NCBI RefSeq assembly: GCF_016086655.4
Contig: NC_052131.2
Span: 32,551,705 to 32,615,704, forward strand
Direction: 5' to 3'
Length of the DNA: 64,000 nt
Source of the DNA: Lepeophtheirus salmonis
Taxonomy: Eukaryota > Arthropoda > Copepoda > Siphonostomatoida > Caligidae
Shown in pieces: positions 24,051-36,276 of the stretch. Made by a program: the position numbers and the translations under genes. The notes under the pieces were generated by a model, which searched no databases, had not been told where the DNA came from, and saw nothing but the letters and a program-made list of their open reading frames with translations. The stretch's first letter is position 1; every line of letters starts with the position of its first letter.

Positions 24051-25499
24051 ACACTCGCACTAAAGATGCTTTAGCTCACACAAGAAGCCTGACTCACTGT
24101 TTTCCTCGAACTAAAAAAAGGAAAAAGACTAGTATGATTTATGAACATTGATAAATTAATCCGACTCGTAACAATTTATCAAAATCTTAAATTAATCAAT
24201 TTTTTAACTTATCCTAAATTATATTTATCCTTTAACTTAATAATTTCCTTTTATACCCAGACAAATTAAAACTTAATTTATATTACTTTTGACATTCATT
24301 TAGCATATATTTTTTCTTACATAAGTATAAAAATAGTTTTTATTTCGCATGTAATAATAAAATGTAATATTGGAAGTACAATCATCTGTTAGTTCGAATG
24401 TAGTTTGGGAATGTTTTTGTTGTTATATTGATGATGGCAGATATTTTATCTTCAGTAAGCAACGCAGAATTCTTCACCGCAACGTTGAAAAGTTTATCGA
24501 TATTTTAGGAATATAGGTAGAAAAAAAAGTGACCAGATTTGGTAGTTGTTGATGGTTTTTCATGGGATATTGGATAAGATACCGGGTAAATACTCAATTA
24601 CTATTACCTATTAAAAACTATAATAATACCACCTACTAAAAGTAATGTGATTCTAGAATATGACTACACATAGTGTAAACAAAACTTTAGACAAAATGTG
24701 AATCTCTGATCATTTCCAAAACACTTGAACGTATCTCACTTTTAAATAAGTTTTTAAGAAGTTAATTTCTAGTGGAAGGTATTATGATAACTAACGGTGG
24801 TTGAGTATTTACTTTTATTATTTTCCTGATTTAAGGTCATATCATAGTTATATATTTTTACATAGCAAGTTTTTGGATAATGATTGTGATATATCCGACA
24901 ATATAAATACTATTCCTTGTTGGTGTTGAAAATCCTCTAGATAAAGTTATATAGCAGGGAGATTTCCCCATAATGTTCTCAATTTGCATATCATATTGAT
25001 CTACTTTCAGGGATAAGATTTTAGAAATTATTCTTTCTTCGGTTTTTTATGGATCGATTTGAACAAGTTGAATTGTGTCAATAATGAAACCATTTACGTT
25101 TCAGAAGTATTCTTTGGATATTTGTTAAATGCACAATTTTTTTACAGAAATACAACTAAGCATATTAACTAATTTGTTTTTGTTGATATAGGCATCACAG
25201 ATTCATAAGACGAGAAGAATTCGCTTTTTTGCACTAGCTAGAATCATTTTTTTAATTTAGAGGCAGATATCTTAAATTGATTTATGTTATATGTACCATA
25301 CTAACTATTTCTTGTTAAGAAAAGGCCATTCCTGTTGTTGTAAATCATAAAACCATTTTGCTTGCATCCAGGAGCAGAACACTTGTACACCATTATTAAT
25401 TAACTAATAAGTAATAACAAAAAAATTAATTAACTTTGGTGAACCACGTTTTCCTATATTGTAATTTATAAAACAAAGGAAGAATGTGTCAGCCTCCTC
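24051..25499. other. Non-coding, AT-rich
   Basis: No gene, RNA or transposon protein could be recognised. It separates the two inverted repeat blocks at 23.8-24.05 kb and 25.5-25.8 kb and may be their internal sequence. Confidence 0.45.
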
Positions 25500-25782
25500 G
25501 TGTAGAAAAAAGTGAGCGCGATTTTAAGACGCACTTCCAGTTGTTTTTAGTATTCCTTGCTTCCATACAACTATATATAGTCTATAGACTATAGTCTATA
25601 AGATATCATAACCTTGGAGACATTGAGTGCCAATATCAACCTTTCTAATCAATGAGTGTGCCACTATCAGCAATAATGGTAAAAAACACACAAACTACGG
25701 GAATATGTTCTAATTTGCGTGTGCAGTGAATATGCCTACGCGTGCCACTTCTGGCACGCTCACCATAGGTTGCCGACCCTTG
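25500..25782 (-). mobile_element. hAT-like element end with inverted-repeat block
   Basis: Read on the minus strand, 25782 leftwards starts CAAGGGTCGGCAACCTATGG and soon gives TGCCAGAAGTGGCACG, a layout common at the ends of hAT elements (CAGGGGTCGGCAACC type). A self-complementary stretch TATAGTCTATAGACTATA lies at about 25573-25590, and TTTTTAGTATTCCTTG near 25553 is the inverted partner of sequence at 24.01 kb. I cannot place the other terminus or a target duplication, so the element boundaries are open. Confidence 0.45.
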
Positions 25783-26660
25783 TCTATAATATTAATTACA
25801 TTATGATTTATGATTTTAGATTTATGGACTATGGTTAATGTTTGTTTGAGAGTTTGTCCACTAATAAAAAAGCACAGGGAATTTATATTAACCTTGAGTA
25901 ATGTAAGATAGAACTTGTATCTAATAAATATATCTTAGGATAGGACTACGAGTACCGATGAGCAATGATTAATTCTTAATAATATTAAAAAAAAAAGAAA
26001 GAACATACTACTATTATTTTTTTTCATTAACAAGATATAATATTGTTAATGTATATATTATTATTGGGTATGGATTTTCCTCGGGATATTAGGAACTTTT
26101 TTGAGTTGAACTTTCGACATATATTATGTTACATAACAATAGTACATCATTTATGTAATTTGAATCATTTGATATGTCAGGGTATAAAAAGCCAGCCGTA
26201 CTATTGACGTATTGGTTGTTACTAGTCTACTGTTCACTCTTATGTCAACTTAAAGCTGTTGAATATAACAATATTTATTCATGATTAATTATCGACTGTC
26301 AACACATAAGGACAAAATATTTTATCTCTCTCTCCGTCCTTTCTTCATTGTAACTTAATCATTTTGTGTTACTTAATCTCGTCAAGGTAGTAGGCACAAC
26401 AATTGTGAATCCTGAGAAGCATCCATGATCTAGCTAAAGCTTAATTGTGAATAATTAAATTTAGCAACAGTAATTAAGAAACTAAACACATTCGAGGGGT
26501 AAGTAACGCCATCTAGTAGCTGGAAATAAGGGTACAATTTCATTTTCTGTAGTTTCTGTTTCTACAACATCTATGTAATAATAACATTAGGGATAGGACG
26601 TAATCACAAATATTTAGCTTATGCTACCATATAACATATTAATAATTAATATTATCGACG
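25783..26660. other. Upstream flank of RETSAT
   Basis: AT-rich DNA with no coding signal; it must hold the RETSAT promoter and 5' UTR. A CT-rich patch (ATCTCTCTCTCCGTCC) lies near 26322-26340. Confidence 0.5.
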
Positions 26661-28620
26661 ATGGATATAATTGCATGGTTATTTTCCGTACCGATCCTCA
26701 AGTTGAGTATCAAAATTGCAATTGCACTCTCCTCTCTGTTTCTTTTCGTACAAATTGCTCGCTGGCGAAAACAGGCTCAGTACAAAAACCCATTCGAGTC
26801 GAAAATATCAAGGAAGAAACCAGGTAATTTATAAAAATCCGTCGAAGTCTCATTTATTATGCATAAAACGTTATCATTTGTTAATATTTTGAAATTGTTT
26901 CATAGGGGAAAATAAAAAGAAAAGAAGATTTGATCCAAATGAACTTCCTCCATATCCTGAAGCCATTTTCATTGGGAGCGGCACAAGCTCTCTCATGTGT
27001 GCTAATATCATGTCCCGATCCGGATACAAAAATATAGTGATACTTGAGTCTCATGACACGGAAGTTGGAGGCTCAACCCATGTGTTCAACGAGTCCGGGT
27101 TTGAGTTTGATGTTGGAATTCATTACATAGGAGAGATGACAAAGAGATCTTTGGCGAAAAGTTTAGTGGATACACTTACAGAGAATAATTTAGAATGGGA
27201 GGACATGGGAGATCCTTTTGATTGTGTGTATACTTCCAAAGAATTACATCCTGTACATGTAGGGCTTCAAAATTGGAAGGAGTATTTGCTTAAGAAATTC
27301 CCAAAGGAAAGTGATGGAATTGAAACTTTTTTTGATAAATATTTGGATAAGCATACTTGTAAAAAATTCTCAACTACTCAATTCATTCTCAAGAGTATTC
27401 CTTTACTCATAGCAAATTTTTTAATCAAATTTAGAATCTTAGAGCTTTTTGGACTATGGAACGATAAAATATATAGAACCAGTGTCAAAGACTTGGTTGA
27501 AAGTTTAACTCAGGACAAAGATTTACAAAAACTTATGTGTTATTCTTGGGCGGACTATGGAACTCCACCAAACCTTGCTCCATGGGCTATGCAGGCTTTA
27601 ATTTTTAAACATTTTGGTGAAGGTGGTGCGTATCCTGTGGGTGGATCTTCACGAATTGCTGAGTGTCTCATACCGGCTATTGAAGAGGCTGGAGGAAAGG
27701 TATTTTGCAATGCTCCAGTCTCTGAAATTTTATATAATGGTAGTAAAGTCATGGGAGTCAGGGTAATGAGAGGATCTTCTTCTTATGACATTAAAGCGCC
27801 CTTGGTTGTTTCTGGAGCAGGAATCCGAAACACTTTTAATTATCTCCTGCCACCTACTGTTAGTTCTTTATCCTATTATAAGGAAATGCTAAATCATGAA
27901 TTAAAGGATCCAGGAATGTCAATGATGAGTATTTTTCTTGGCTTTGATAAGGCCCAAGAGGAACTTCAAATCAATAAATCAAATATATGGGCCCATTTTG
28001 GAGAAAGTCTTAATAGTGTTACTGAGTTTTTAGGACTAAGAGTTGAGGATATCGTCAACTCCAAGGAAAATCAAGTTCCACTATTGTTCATATCCTTTCC
28101 TAGCACGAAAGACTCTTCTCGCCTAGAGAATGAAGACCTTAAATACAAGAGCAGTTGTACACTCATAGGTCCAGCCAACTGGGAATGGTTTTCCAAATGG
28201 GATAAATACGAGGTTAAGAAAAGGGGTGATGAATACAATACTCTTAAAAGCCAACTTGGACAAAAATATATAGACAGACTCTTAGAGATATTCCCTAGTC
28301 TTCAACATCACATTAGCTACGTTAGAATGGGATCCCCTGTGACCAATAAAACCTATCTCGGTTCTCCGTTTGGCGAAATTTACGGACTTGATCATACCAT
28401 AGAGAGATTCCATCCCAACAATATTGCCAAGTTGAGACCAAAAACAGACATACCTGGTCTGTACCTCACAGGACAGGATGTGTTAACTTGTGGATTTGTT
28501 GGAGCAGCCTTTTCTGGTGTATTGACTGCAAACTCAGTGCTTGATAGAAATATAATGAATGACTTATTAAGGCATCACCAAAGATCAGCCAGAGAGAAAG
28601 ATGCAAAGAAAGACAAATGA
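26661..28620 (+). CDS. RETSAT: Retinol saturase-like FAD oxidoreductase (all-trans-retinol 13,14-reductase family)
   Basis: Exons 26661-26823 and 26906-28620 give 625 residues, near the vertebrate length of about 610. The ATG at 26661 opens the frame that splices correctly and encodes an N-terminal membrane anchor (residues about 5-36) followed by RWRKQ. Exon 2 begins the Rossmann FAD fold: AIFIGSGTSSLMCANIMSR, then ILESHDTEVGGSTHVF and EFDVGIHYIGEM. Later blocks shared with RETSAT are YGTPPN, YPVGGSSRIAECLIPAIEEAGG, PLLFISFPSTKD, GSPVTNKTYLGSP and DIPGLYLTGQDVLTCGFVGA. The family reduces the 13,14 double bond of retinol in the ER membrane; carotenoid isomerases are relatives. The glycine motif reads GSGTSS where GxGxxG is usual. 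Substrate in this animal is not known. Confidence 0.88.
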
Positions 28621-28998
28621 GTGAAGTACATGATTATTCATTAATATAAATTTATTGTGGAGTAACTCATATTGTACTATAAAATACAATGTTCTAATAC
28701 TAATTAAACAAAAGATATCTAAAGTAATTAAATATCAATACACAGATAATTAAAATGTGCACAAAAAGAAAGAAATAAATCAAATTTCTTTGTAATTAAT
28801 AGTGCACAGTAAGTTAATTCTCCCCTGAAATAGTAGCACTTTATATTTGTAATATAATTTTATATAAAAAAATGTATGTTTCGTTTGGATCGATGGACTT
28901 CAATTTTTGCAAATCATTTATAAAAATAAATAGATTGATTGATCAGTTATAAATGAAAGAAGGGATTATGACTAACTGCATTCAACTCTTCACAATCC
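28621..28998. other. Convergent 3' ends of RETSAT and PRPF38B
   Basis: A 378-bp AT-rich gap between two stop codons facing each other. It should hold both 3' UTRs. Nothing else is seen. Confidence 0.6.
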
Positions 28999-31900
28999 TT
29001 ATCTACGATCTCTGCTTCTTGAACGTCGACGAGACTTACTCTTCTTTCTATGTTCCGAATAGCGTCTTAATTCATCCTGATAGTCAGGAGTACGAGACCT
29101 ATCAGTGTCTTTCTTACTAAAATAATAAAAATAGTAGAAATGCAAGCCACAAATTAATTGATAATCGTGAATACCTCTTGTGCCGTCTATGACGCTCTCT
29201 AGAACTACTTCTTCGTCGACTTTTACTACTCTTATGATGATGATGTCTTGAGGAAGGAGACCTTTTTCTTTCACGGGAGCGTTTCTTTGGAGACTTATCT
29301 ATTGAACCTGAGCGTCGGTGTCGTTTACTCTTACTGCTATCACGCCTCTCATGGGAAGAAGGAATAACTACGTTTTCATGGCTTGCTGGAAGATATTTGG
29401 GATATTTCTCCTTTACCTCCTCCTCTTCTACTTCTTCTTCCAACTCTTCTTGCTGGTGGTGCTGGTGGTTTGATTCTGAATACCTGGATTGCATATACTC
29501 ATCTACCAGTTTCTAAAAGAGGCAAATAAAATTTAGAATAATGGAAATTACTCTAGAGTACAAATGAAATTCATACTTGTGTACTAACAGGTATCCTTGG
29601 AAATCTGGTGTCAAACCATTCCAGTTTAGTAAGCATTTGTTGGCACATTTCCCCGATCGTTTGAAGCTTACCACCTCCTGCCTTGCAATCGATTTCCTAA
29701 GACAAATGAAAAAAAGAAAGAAAGAGAAACTAATAAAAAAGTACAAAAATGAACATCATTTTTTTCATCATCAATTTGAAACCCTTTAAATAGTAATAAT
29801 AATAATGAATAATAAAACGTCGGTTTTGAACATTAAAAGTACACATATAACCCCAAGGTATACAAAGACAAATTAAAAAAGCAATAATTATATGCAGTTT
29901 TACTATTACATAATATGTAAATACAATAATACATTTCTCAGAATGAATTTTATTCACGAATTTGTTTTCGGTCAACTTTAAAAGTGTTTGCGCATGAGAA
30001 ATTCCCTAGTTTTGGGAGGATTTGGAAGAATATTTTTAGAATCTTCAAAATAAATGATAATTAATAATTAAAGAAAATTATTATCGTATGTGTACTTGCA
30101 CTCGTACTAGGGAATTAATTAACTGTGAGACGGATGCAACCAAAGAATATTTTTTTCAACCAATTGATGGAAGGGACTCTTGCAATCACCTAAATATCCT
30201 GTTGAAGAAAAAAATAAGATAAATTGTGATCGATATAATGACTCGAAATTCAATGAATGTGAAAAAGTTCAAAAACATCTCCCAAAACTAGCAACTAACA
30301 ACGATTTGAAAGTCTTTTATTACTCTTTCTTTCACAATTATTTAAAAGTCATCAATTGTAAAACAATTTTGACCTTATTGAAAGTTTTTTTTTTTTTTTA
30401 AAGAAAAGAAGGTTAATTATTACTCACCCTAATAAGAAGATCATTTTCCAAAACCTCACCGACATCGTTTAAATATATGTATAGATTATACACATACATG
30501 AAACCTCATATTGTAATTCTAATTTATTGTTTGTATATGAAATCAAATTTGTGAATTATAGATTTAATATTCTGTATAATTACATTGGCATAGTAATAAA
30601 TGAAAACCGAGGGAAATCATCGTAAAAATCCATTAATTAGGGAAGGAGAAGAATAAGAAGAAAAAAGTGAGTTTGAACATACCTCTTCATCATCAAGATA
30701 GCCCTCAAACCAACTCCACAAGTCTCCAGGGGGCTGTGTATATCTAAAAATATTCAGAATGTTTAATATGACTCTTAATATATATTTATCTTTAATTAAG
30801 TAGACGTCAACACAAAAGCAATCTTAAAGAAAAATTAACAAAAAACTATTTTTTTTTTGATGGAATATACTTCATGAATAATGTATAAAGGTCCCATATT
30901 TAATTGACAACCTTCGTGGTCAATTATGAACTTCATATTCTGGGATGGGTTGAGATACTTCGGAATATTAGTTAGGATCTGTATTTGGCTCCGATATATG
31001 TAGCTTATTGATTATAACAGAATAATACCTCAAGTGTCCCCAAATGAGAGTCTTATTGAGGTATGAGGTATATTCCGAGAGAAAAAAATTGACATACGAG
31101 CTGGCCGAGAGTTGGGGAAGGGACAGGAGAGCAGTTTCAAATTTAGGTTTTTTTTTATTACTGATTTCTAATATGATAAATTGCATTGACTCACGATTTT
31201 TTTATGAAAACAAGCTCGGTTCTAGAACGAATTAAACTCGTATGTCAAAGTATCAAGATTTTTTTTTTTTGCGACCTTTTAATAGTAGTACAGGCGGATC
31301 CTTGGAAGGATGAATCAGAATAATGTATTAATATAATTGGAAGATAATAATAGGTAATTAGTTGAAGAATACAAAAACTGTTATCCAAACTATTTTGGGG
31401 AAAAAATCCTCGTTGCTTGGTTTGTTGTTGAGGGCCCAGAATGCTATTATTTGAACTTAAATGAAAGGAACAGGACTCAACTCACCTCACATACATGAAT
31501 CCAAGGCCGCGGATATAGGGACTATCACAATGATTGAGCATGCCATTCACTTGCTTGCGCGTTAATTTAAGAGTGAATAGCTTGTAGAGAAGACAATATG
31601 CGGAGGAGACAATCCCTCCAGCCCCCACACCTCGAACACCGCCGCACATGCCAGTCTGTCCCGATGTTTTGCGGGATCCTCGTTCCCATGGTTCCAAATG
31701 ACTAACTGAAAGTATTCATCAACATATGTACAATCATTGCGTTCATCAATCAATTCACGCACCTTTGTAGTAGATTTCATCAATCACTTCATGATAGGTT
31801 TTAAAACCAAAGAGATTCACTTTGAAATATGGAGAGCCCGTGATGTTGGTCCAAATCAGAGGATTCAAATTCATGGTCTGCTGATTGCCCCAAAAGGGCA

Positions 31901-32042
31901 GATTGTTTCCTTTGTTAGTCTTTTCTGAGACAACCGTGGAGTCCAGCGTTCCTTGCTCAGAGTCCTCACTTGGCTCCTTTGTTGCAACTTGAGTGGCGGC
32001 ATAAGCCAACATGACCTGATTTGCCATGAAGTTATCCATCAT
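28999..32042 (-). CDS. PRPF38B: Pre-mRNA-splicing factor 38B
   Basis: Six coding exons in transcript order: 32042-31763, 31705-31486, 30743-30683, 29696-29577, 29512-29175, 29116-28999, giving 378 residues. An in-frame TGA just upstream supports the ATG at 32042. The PRP38 domain is very well conserved: LPFWGNQQTMNLNPLIWTNI, SPYFKVNLFGFKTYHEVIDEIYYK, EPWERGSRKTSGQTGMCGGVRGVG, LYKLFTLKLTRKQVNGML, DSPYIRGLGFMYVR, then LTKLEWFDTRFPRIPV. An acidic Glu run and a long Ser/Arg-rich tail follow (RRSSSRERHRRHKR and similar), typical of SR-like splicing proteins. It acts in the nucleus around spliceosome activation. The tail is much shorter than the human one. The gene is head-to-head with THG1L. Confidence 0.93.
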
Positions 32043-32288
32043 CACCAATCAAAGTAAGTCAACCGAATGAGGTCCAAGTCCAAATATGAAATAATTGGAG
32101 AATTTAATATCTAGGAGACGAGGCTAATAAGAGTAATAACTTATTAAGTTATTATTAAGTAAGTAGTCTTTTGATTATAACTAAGAGACGAGCTAACTAG
32201 ACGACCAAGAACGAGTGCGAGTTATTCAAGCTAGAAAGATAGAGTAGCTGCTTTAGCTCATGGAATCAAGAGCGCTGATATTATTCAT
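32043..32288. promoter_or_regulatory. Divergent promoter region of PRPF38B and THG1L
   Basis: Only 246 bp separate the two opposed start codons, so both promoters and 5' UTRs must lie here. No distinct motif could be assigned. Confidence 0.5.
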
Positions 32289-33378
32289 ATGAAATTAAAA
32301 AAGGAAGAAGAAGAAAGAGGTAGTGTTGGGAAGAGACAAACAAACGAAATGTGTACAAACTTTCCCACCCGACGATTACAATCCCTTTCCCCCTCTGCTC
32401 CGCTTGTCATCAGCAGAAAGGCACATTGCAAATTTGAATACGTCAGACAATTCGAGACGAAAGAGACTCTTCTTCCCAACACATGGGCCGTAGTTCGTGT
32501 GGATGGACGAGGGTTCCACGCTTTTGCTAACAAGCATGAATTTACAAAGCCCAATGATGTCCGGGCACTCAACCTCATGAATGCCGCTGCCAAAGTTGTC
32601 CTTGGAGCTTTTACGGATATCGTTTTGGGCTATGGGCAAAGCGATGAATACTCCTTTGTTTTCCGTAAAAGTGCGAATCTGTTCTCACGACGCTCGGCCA
32701 AAGTGAGTCTAGCATAGGATTTTATTGATACTGATTCATTCTTATTCATGATTATGACCTCTTTTGATAGATTGTAACAAGTGTTGCGAGTTTATTTGCC
32801 TCCAATTATGTCTACCTTTGGCCAGAGTACTTTCCAGATACAAAGCTCAAGTTTGCTCCATCATTTGACGGACGCTGCGTTTGCTATCCAAGCGATCAAA
32901 ACATAAGAGACTATCTCAGCTGGAGACAAGCGGATTGTCATATTAATAACTTATACAATACTGTTTTCTGGGCTTTGGTTCAACAGGGCGGAATGACGAA
33001 CAAGGAGGCCCAAGTATGACATATAAAGATCCACGATTCATGTTTCTTTCTAATTTCAAATTATTGCTTTAGGAACGGCTGAAAGGAACTCTTTCAGCGG
33101 ATAAAAATGAAATCTTATACTCTCAATTCCAAATAAACTACAATAATGAGTCTCAACAGTTTCGGAAAGGGTCATTATTACTCAAGAAAAAAGTGTCTGT
33201 GCCCGTCGAGGTCCATGAAGGAAATAACGCGTCATCAGACTCTAAAAATGAGGATCCTTCTACTCCTTCTAAACACCAAAAATCTGGATGCAGGGACAGA
33301 GTAAAGATATTTGACCTCAATGTGGATATAATTGGTGATGAATTCTGGGAAAATAATGAGTATATTTATTCATTTTAA
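32289..33378 (+). CDS. THG1L: tRNA-His guanylyltransferase
   Basis: Exons 32289-32702, 32771-33013 and 33073-33378 join in phase 0 to give 320 residues from the first ATG. The Thg1 core is intact: CKFEYVRQFETKE, VVRVDGRGFHAFANKH with a metal-binding Asp, KPNDVRALNLMN, GYGQSDEYSFVFRK with the second catalytic Asp, FDGRCVCYPSD, DYLSWRQADCHINNLYNTVFWALV and GTLSADKNEILYSQF. The enzyme adds the 5' G(-1) to tRNA-His in a 3'-5' direction. The 46 residues before the core are rich in Lys/Glu then Arg/Ser; a later ATG at 32349 is also possible and would leave a more presequence-like start. A Ser/Asn-rich insertion near the C-terminus is unlike the human protein. Confidence 0.92.
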
Positions 33379-33677
33379 TCAACTATATCCATATTATTCA
33401 TTTTGTTGTTCAATCTGTCTTTGGAATTAAATAAAATCGGGTGCTTGATCATAATTTATCTAATTATAATAATTTGTCATCGAGGTTGCGAGTAAATATT
33501 TGAGCACTTCCTCATTTTATAGTACCTTTTTAGCACAAAATCAGCTACATATTTATTTTCGTCACTTCATTAGCCTTGTTCAGCTGATGTAAGGATATTG
33601 AAAGGTTGGACTCTTTTAGAAAATAGAAAAAAAATTGACGTCTTCAGTTAGATGAGACAGAGTTTATTGAAAACAAA
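33379..33677. other. Gap between THG1L and NDUFS4
   Basis: A 299-bp AT-rich tail-to-head gap holding the THG1L 3' UTR and the NDUFS4 promoter. Nothing else is evident. Confidence 0.5.
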
Positions 33678-34256
33678 ATGTCAGCCTCAACCTCACTGTT
33701 GGCTCGTATAATTCCTCCACTCCGATCTGGCCTCATCTCTCGCTCATTATCGTCTAGCCTAAATCTTCGCTATGGTGATGATCCAGGACGTGCTCTTGAT
33801 ACAAAAGAAGTTCCCATGATTAAAGATTTTGGTAAACTTGAGTCAGAGATTGCTCACGATAATGCTCTTAAGGGCACGATAACACTCCCAGATAGGGATG
33901 AATCCTTGGTTGAGATCTCTGGAGTTCCCATTCAGGATCATATCAAGGGTCGTAGCGTCCGTGTATTTAGGCCAGCTAAGAGCGCCATGCAATCAGGTAC
34001 GGCTGGTGTACGAAAGTGGAGACTTGAATTTGAAACACGAGAGCGGTGGGAAAATAATCTTATGGGTTGGGCCTCTTCTGGCGATCCCTTGAGTAACACG
34101 GTAGTTGAATTTGCAGAAAAGGAGGATGCTGTACGCTTTGTTGAAAAAAATGGGTGGCCCTATTGGGTTGATGATCCCAAAGAGCGATTACCCAAACCAA
34201 AATCATATGCTCTTAACTTCTCTTGGAATAAACGCACTAGAAAGTCTACAAAATAA
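33678..34256 (+). CDS. NDUFS4: NADH dehydrogenase (complex I) iron-sulfur protein 4, mitochondrial
   Basis: A single exon of 192 codons plus stop. The first roughly 30 residues (MSASTSLLARIIPPLRSGLISRSLSSSL) are a typical mitochondrial presequence. The conserved core follows: SGVPIQDHIKGRSVRVFRPAKSAMQSGTAG, WRLEFETRERWENNLMGWASSGDPLSN, FAEKEDAVRFVEKNGWPYWV and PKSYALNFSWNKRTR, with the basic tail ending KRTRKSTK that corresponds to the RVSTK end of mammalian AQDQ subunits. It is an accessory subunit of the N-module of complex I, facing the matrix, important for assembly and stability. Its stop is 75 bp from the stop of the convergent HPS1 gene. Confidence 0.95.
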   Translation: MSASTSLLARIIPPLRSGLISRSLSSSLNLRYGDDPGRALDTKEVPMIKDFGKLESEIAHDNALKGTITLPDRDESLVEISGVPIQDHIKGRSVRVFRPAKSAMQSGTAGVRKWRLEFETRERWENNLMGWASSGDPLSNTVVEFAEKEDAVRFVEKNGWPYWVDDPKERLPKPKSYALNFSWNKRTRKSTK

Positions 34257-34330
34257 TGAAACACCACTTCAAGGATTACATTTGGTTTTTTGTTTGTTTT
34301 AGTCGTTTCCTTCATAAATAGGATATTTTA

Positions 34331-36276
34331 TTATTTAAATATACAAATAAGTTCATAAACAATAACTTTATCTTTGACATCTCTATGGAAAATACATTTG
34401 AGTACTTCTGAGTAGAAGGGATCACTGAATAGATGCAGCCCCTTATTTGTACGTGAACTTTTTCTTCTTCTTTTAATTAAGTATTTTCTCAATTTGGATT
34501 TTGAAACCTTCAAAATATGTCCACTTATATCTTCAAACCAGAGGAAGTAAGCAATTTTTTTAGAATTTGCTCTAATACAAACAGTTAAGTTTCCTCGTCT
34601 TAGAATAGAATTGCTCCCCTCTCTGACAAGGACTTCTAAATTGGGCCATTCTTCAATATTAGTGGTAAGTACACGCTCGGATCGATTAATGAATGCCCAA
34701 GACTCAAGATTTTTTACACTTTTCAATACAGATATTGCTCTAGGATTATTGATGCTATCTTCTTTAGGAGGAACAAAGTCGTTCTGAAATAAAGTAATTG
34801 TTATATACCATAAAATGATGAGAAGAAAATACATTATATACTACTAAAAAACTCATAAGAGCGATGTTCCAATCCTCTAGTTGACTTTTAAGAGATTCAA
34901 AGACATGAGTGACGTCTGAGTCTAAACTTTCTCTCAGAGATTCTTCTGTATTTAGACACAACTCCGTAAACCATTTTTTTATGAGTTCAAGAATCGCCTC
35001 AGATATTCCGGAGGGTCGCAGTTTACTTCCTGTCGTGCTCTAATAGAGTATTGAATTGAATTTGGAATAATTACTTGGTATGTATTCATTAAACTAAAAT
35101 TTCTGAAGAACAAAAGTTGCTTGGACCTCTAATTTTTATATAAGTTAATTGATATGAATATAAAGAATTATTCCAAATTCATTCTTGCTTTATTTAGTAT
35201 GGAAGATAAAGAAGCAAAGTCGTGCACATAGCGCTGATACTCCGACTTATTCACTCTTGGAGGTCGTGCTCTTTCAAGTATTGTTTTCCCAGAGATGGCC
35301 AGGAGCTCCAAATCTGATGATGGTACAAATGTCTGTTCCTCCATTTCCCTCTTGTTAGATAGCAGACCAATCTGAGTTGACAGCCCCAGTGCAAGGAGAT
35401 TTAGACCCTTCATTTTAGGTTCTGTAATGTAGGCAACCTTAATTCTTTCCGATATTTGTACAACATAAACGGTATGTGGGCTAATGGAGGAGATGTGAGT
35501 TTTAAGAAGAACACTATAGCATGCCACTGAGTAATTATCTTCATGTAAGAATGAGTCTAACTTGGTTGGATTTCTACTGAGTGTCATAACGAATATCACG
35601 TCTGAAGGATTCAACCCATGATTTTTCGATGCAACAATGGGATACATTGTGCTATTATTTCCAATTGCAATATATATTAGATGGGAATTGTTCCTGCTGT
35701 ATCTCGATAATGTATTTGCCATGGTTTGATGGATTTGCTGCAACGATAATATTTTAATGACTAGTTATTTAACTCACAGACTATGGTGTTTACCTCATAC
35801 AGAGACAAACATGGTAGACGAATTAGTGAATCAAATATTCTCATCAAATTATTCTCCATGATCTCCATTCCATCTAAAACATTTTTGAACAAATGAGCAT
35901 ACTCCAATGAAGTCTTCAAAATTTCTGGATTAGGGCCACATAGTTTTTTGAGATAATCTAAACACAAAGACGTATTCCTTTTGAGAGAGCTTTTTCTTCG
36001 ACCCACTATAATAAAAACGTAATTCAGAAGTTCTGATATTACCAATTGGAAATCATTAAAAGAGGAGAGAGATTCATATCCAAAACCTAAATGAGACTTG
36101 AGAATTTTATGAGATGTGAGAAGAGGGCTAAATATATGCATTATAAAATTATGATCATGAGCTTTTTGGATGTCGTCTGGATAGAGAGCCTGTGCAAATG
36201 ATGGCCGCAGATGCGAAAAAAGAACGTCATGAGAGGAGTTGAACAAAAAATATGAGCAAGAGGAATCTTCATTCAT
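34331..36276 (-). CDS. HPS1: HPS1-like BLOC-3 subunit
   Basis: Proposed exons in transcript order: 36276-35794, 35737-35189, 35039-34845, 34783-34331, giving 559 residues in phase 0 throughout. The ATG at 36276 is the first in the frame (sequence before it opens only at TTG). The first part fits the N-terminal longin domain of HPS1, with NFIMHIFSPLLTSHKIL and YVFIIVG. The middle, SHLIYIAIGNNSTMYPIV, fits the second longin-like segment. The end contains KKIAYFLWFEDISGHIL and a terminal VYELICIFK. HPS1 with HPS4 forms BLOC-3, a Rab32/38 exchange factor for lysosome-related organelles. Similarity is weak except at the C-terminus. The intron after exon 2 needs a GC donor (Lys codon then GCAAGA), since no GT donor keeps the frame before a TAA at 35168. 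Confidence 0.72.

Noticed and set aside
30180..30401. Plus-strand frame inside a PRPF38B intron
   Set aside because: Ends in a T run and looks like random A/T translation; the host intron is well defined by flanking exons.
31044..31235. Plus-strand frame inside a PRPF38B intron
   Set aside because: No start context, no homology and no conserved pattern.
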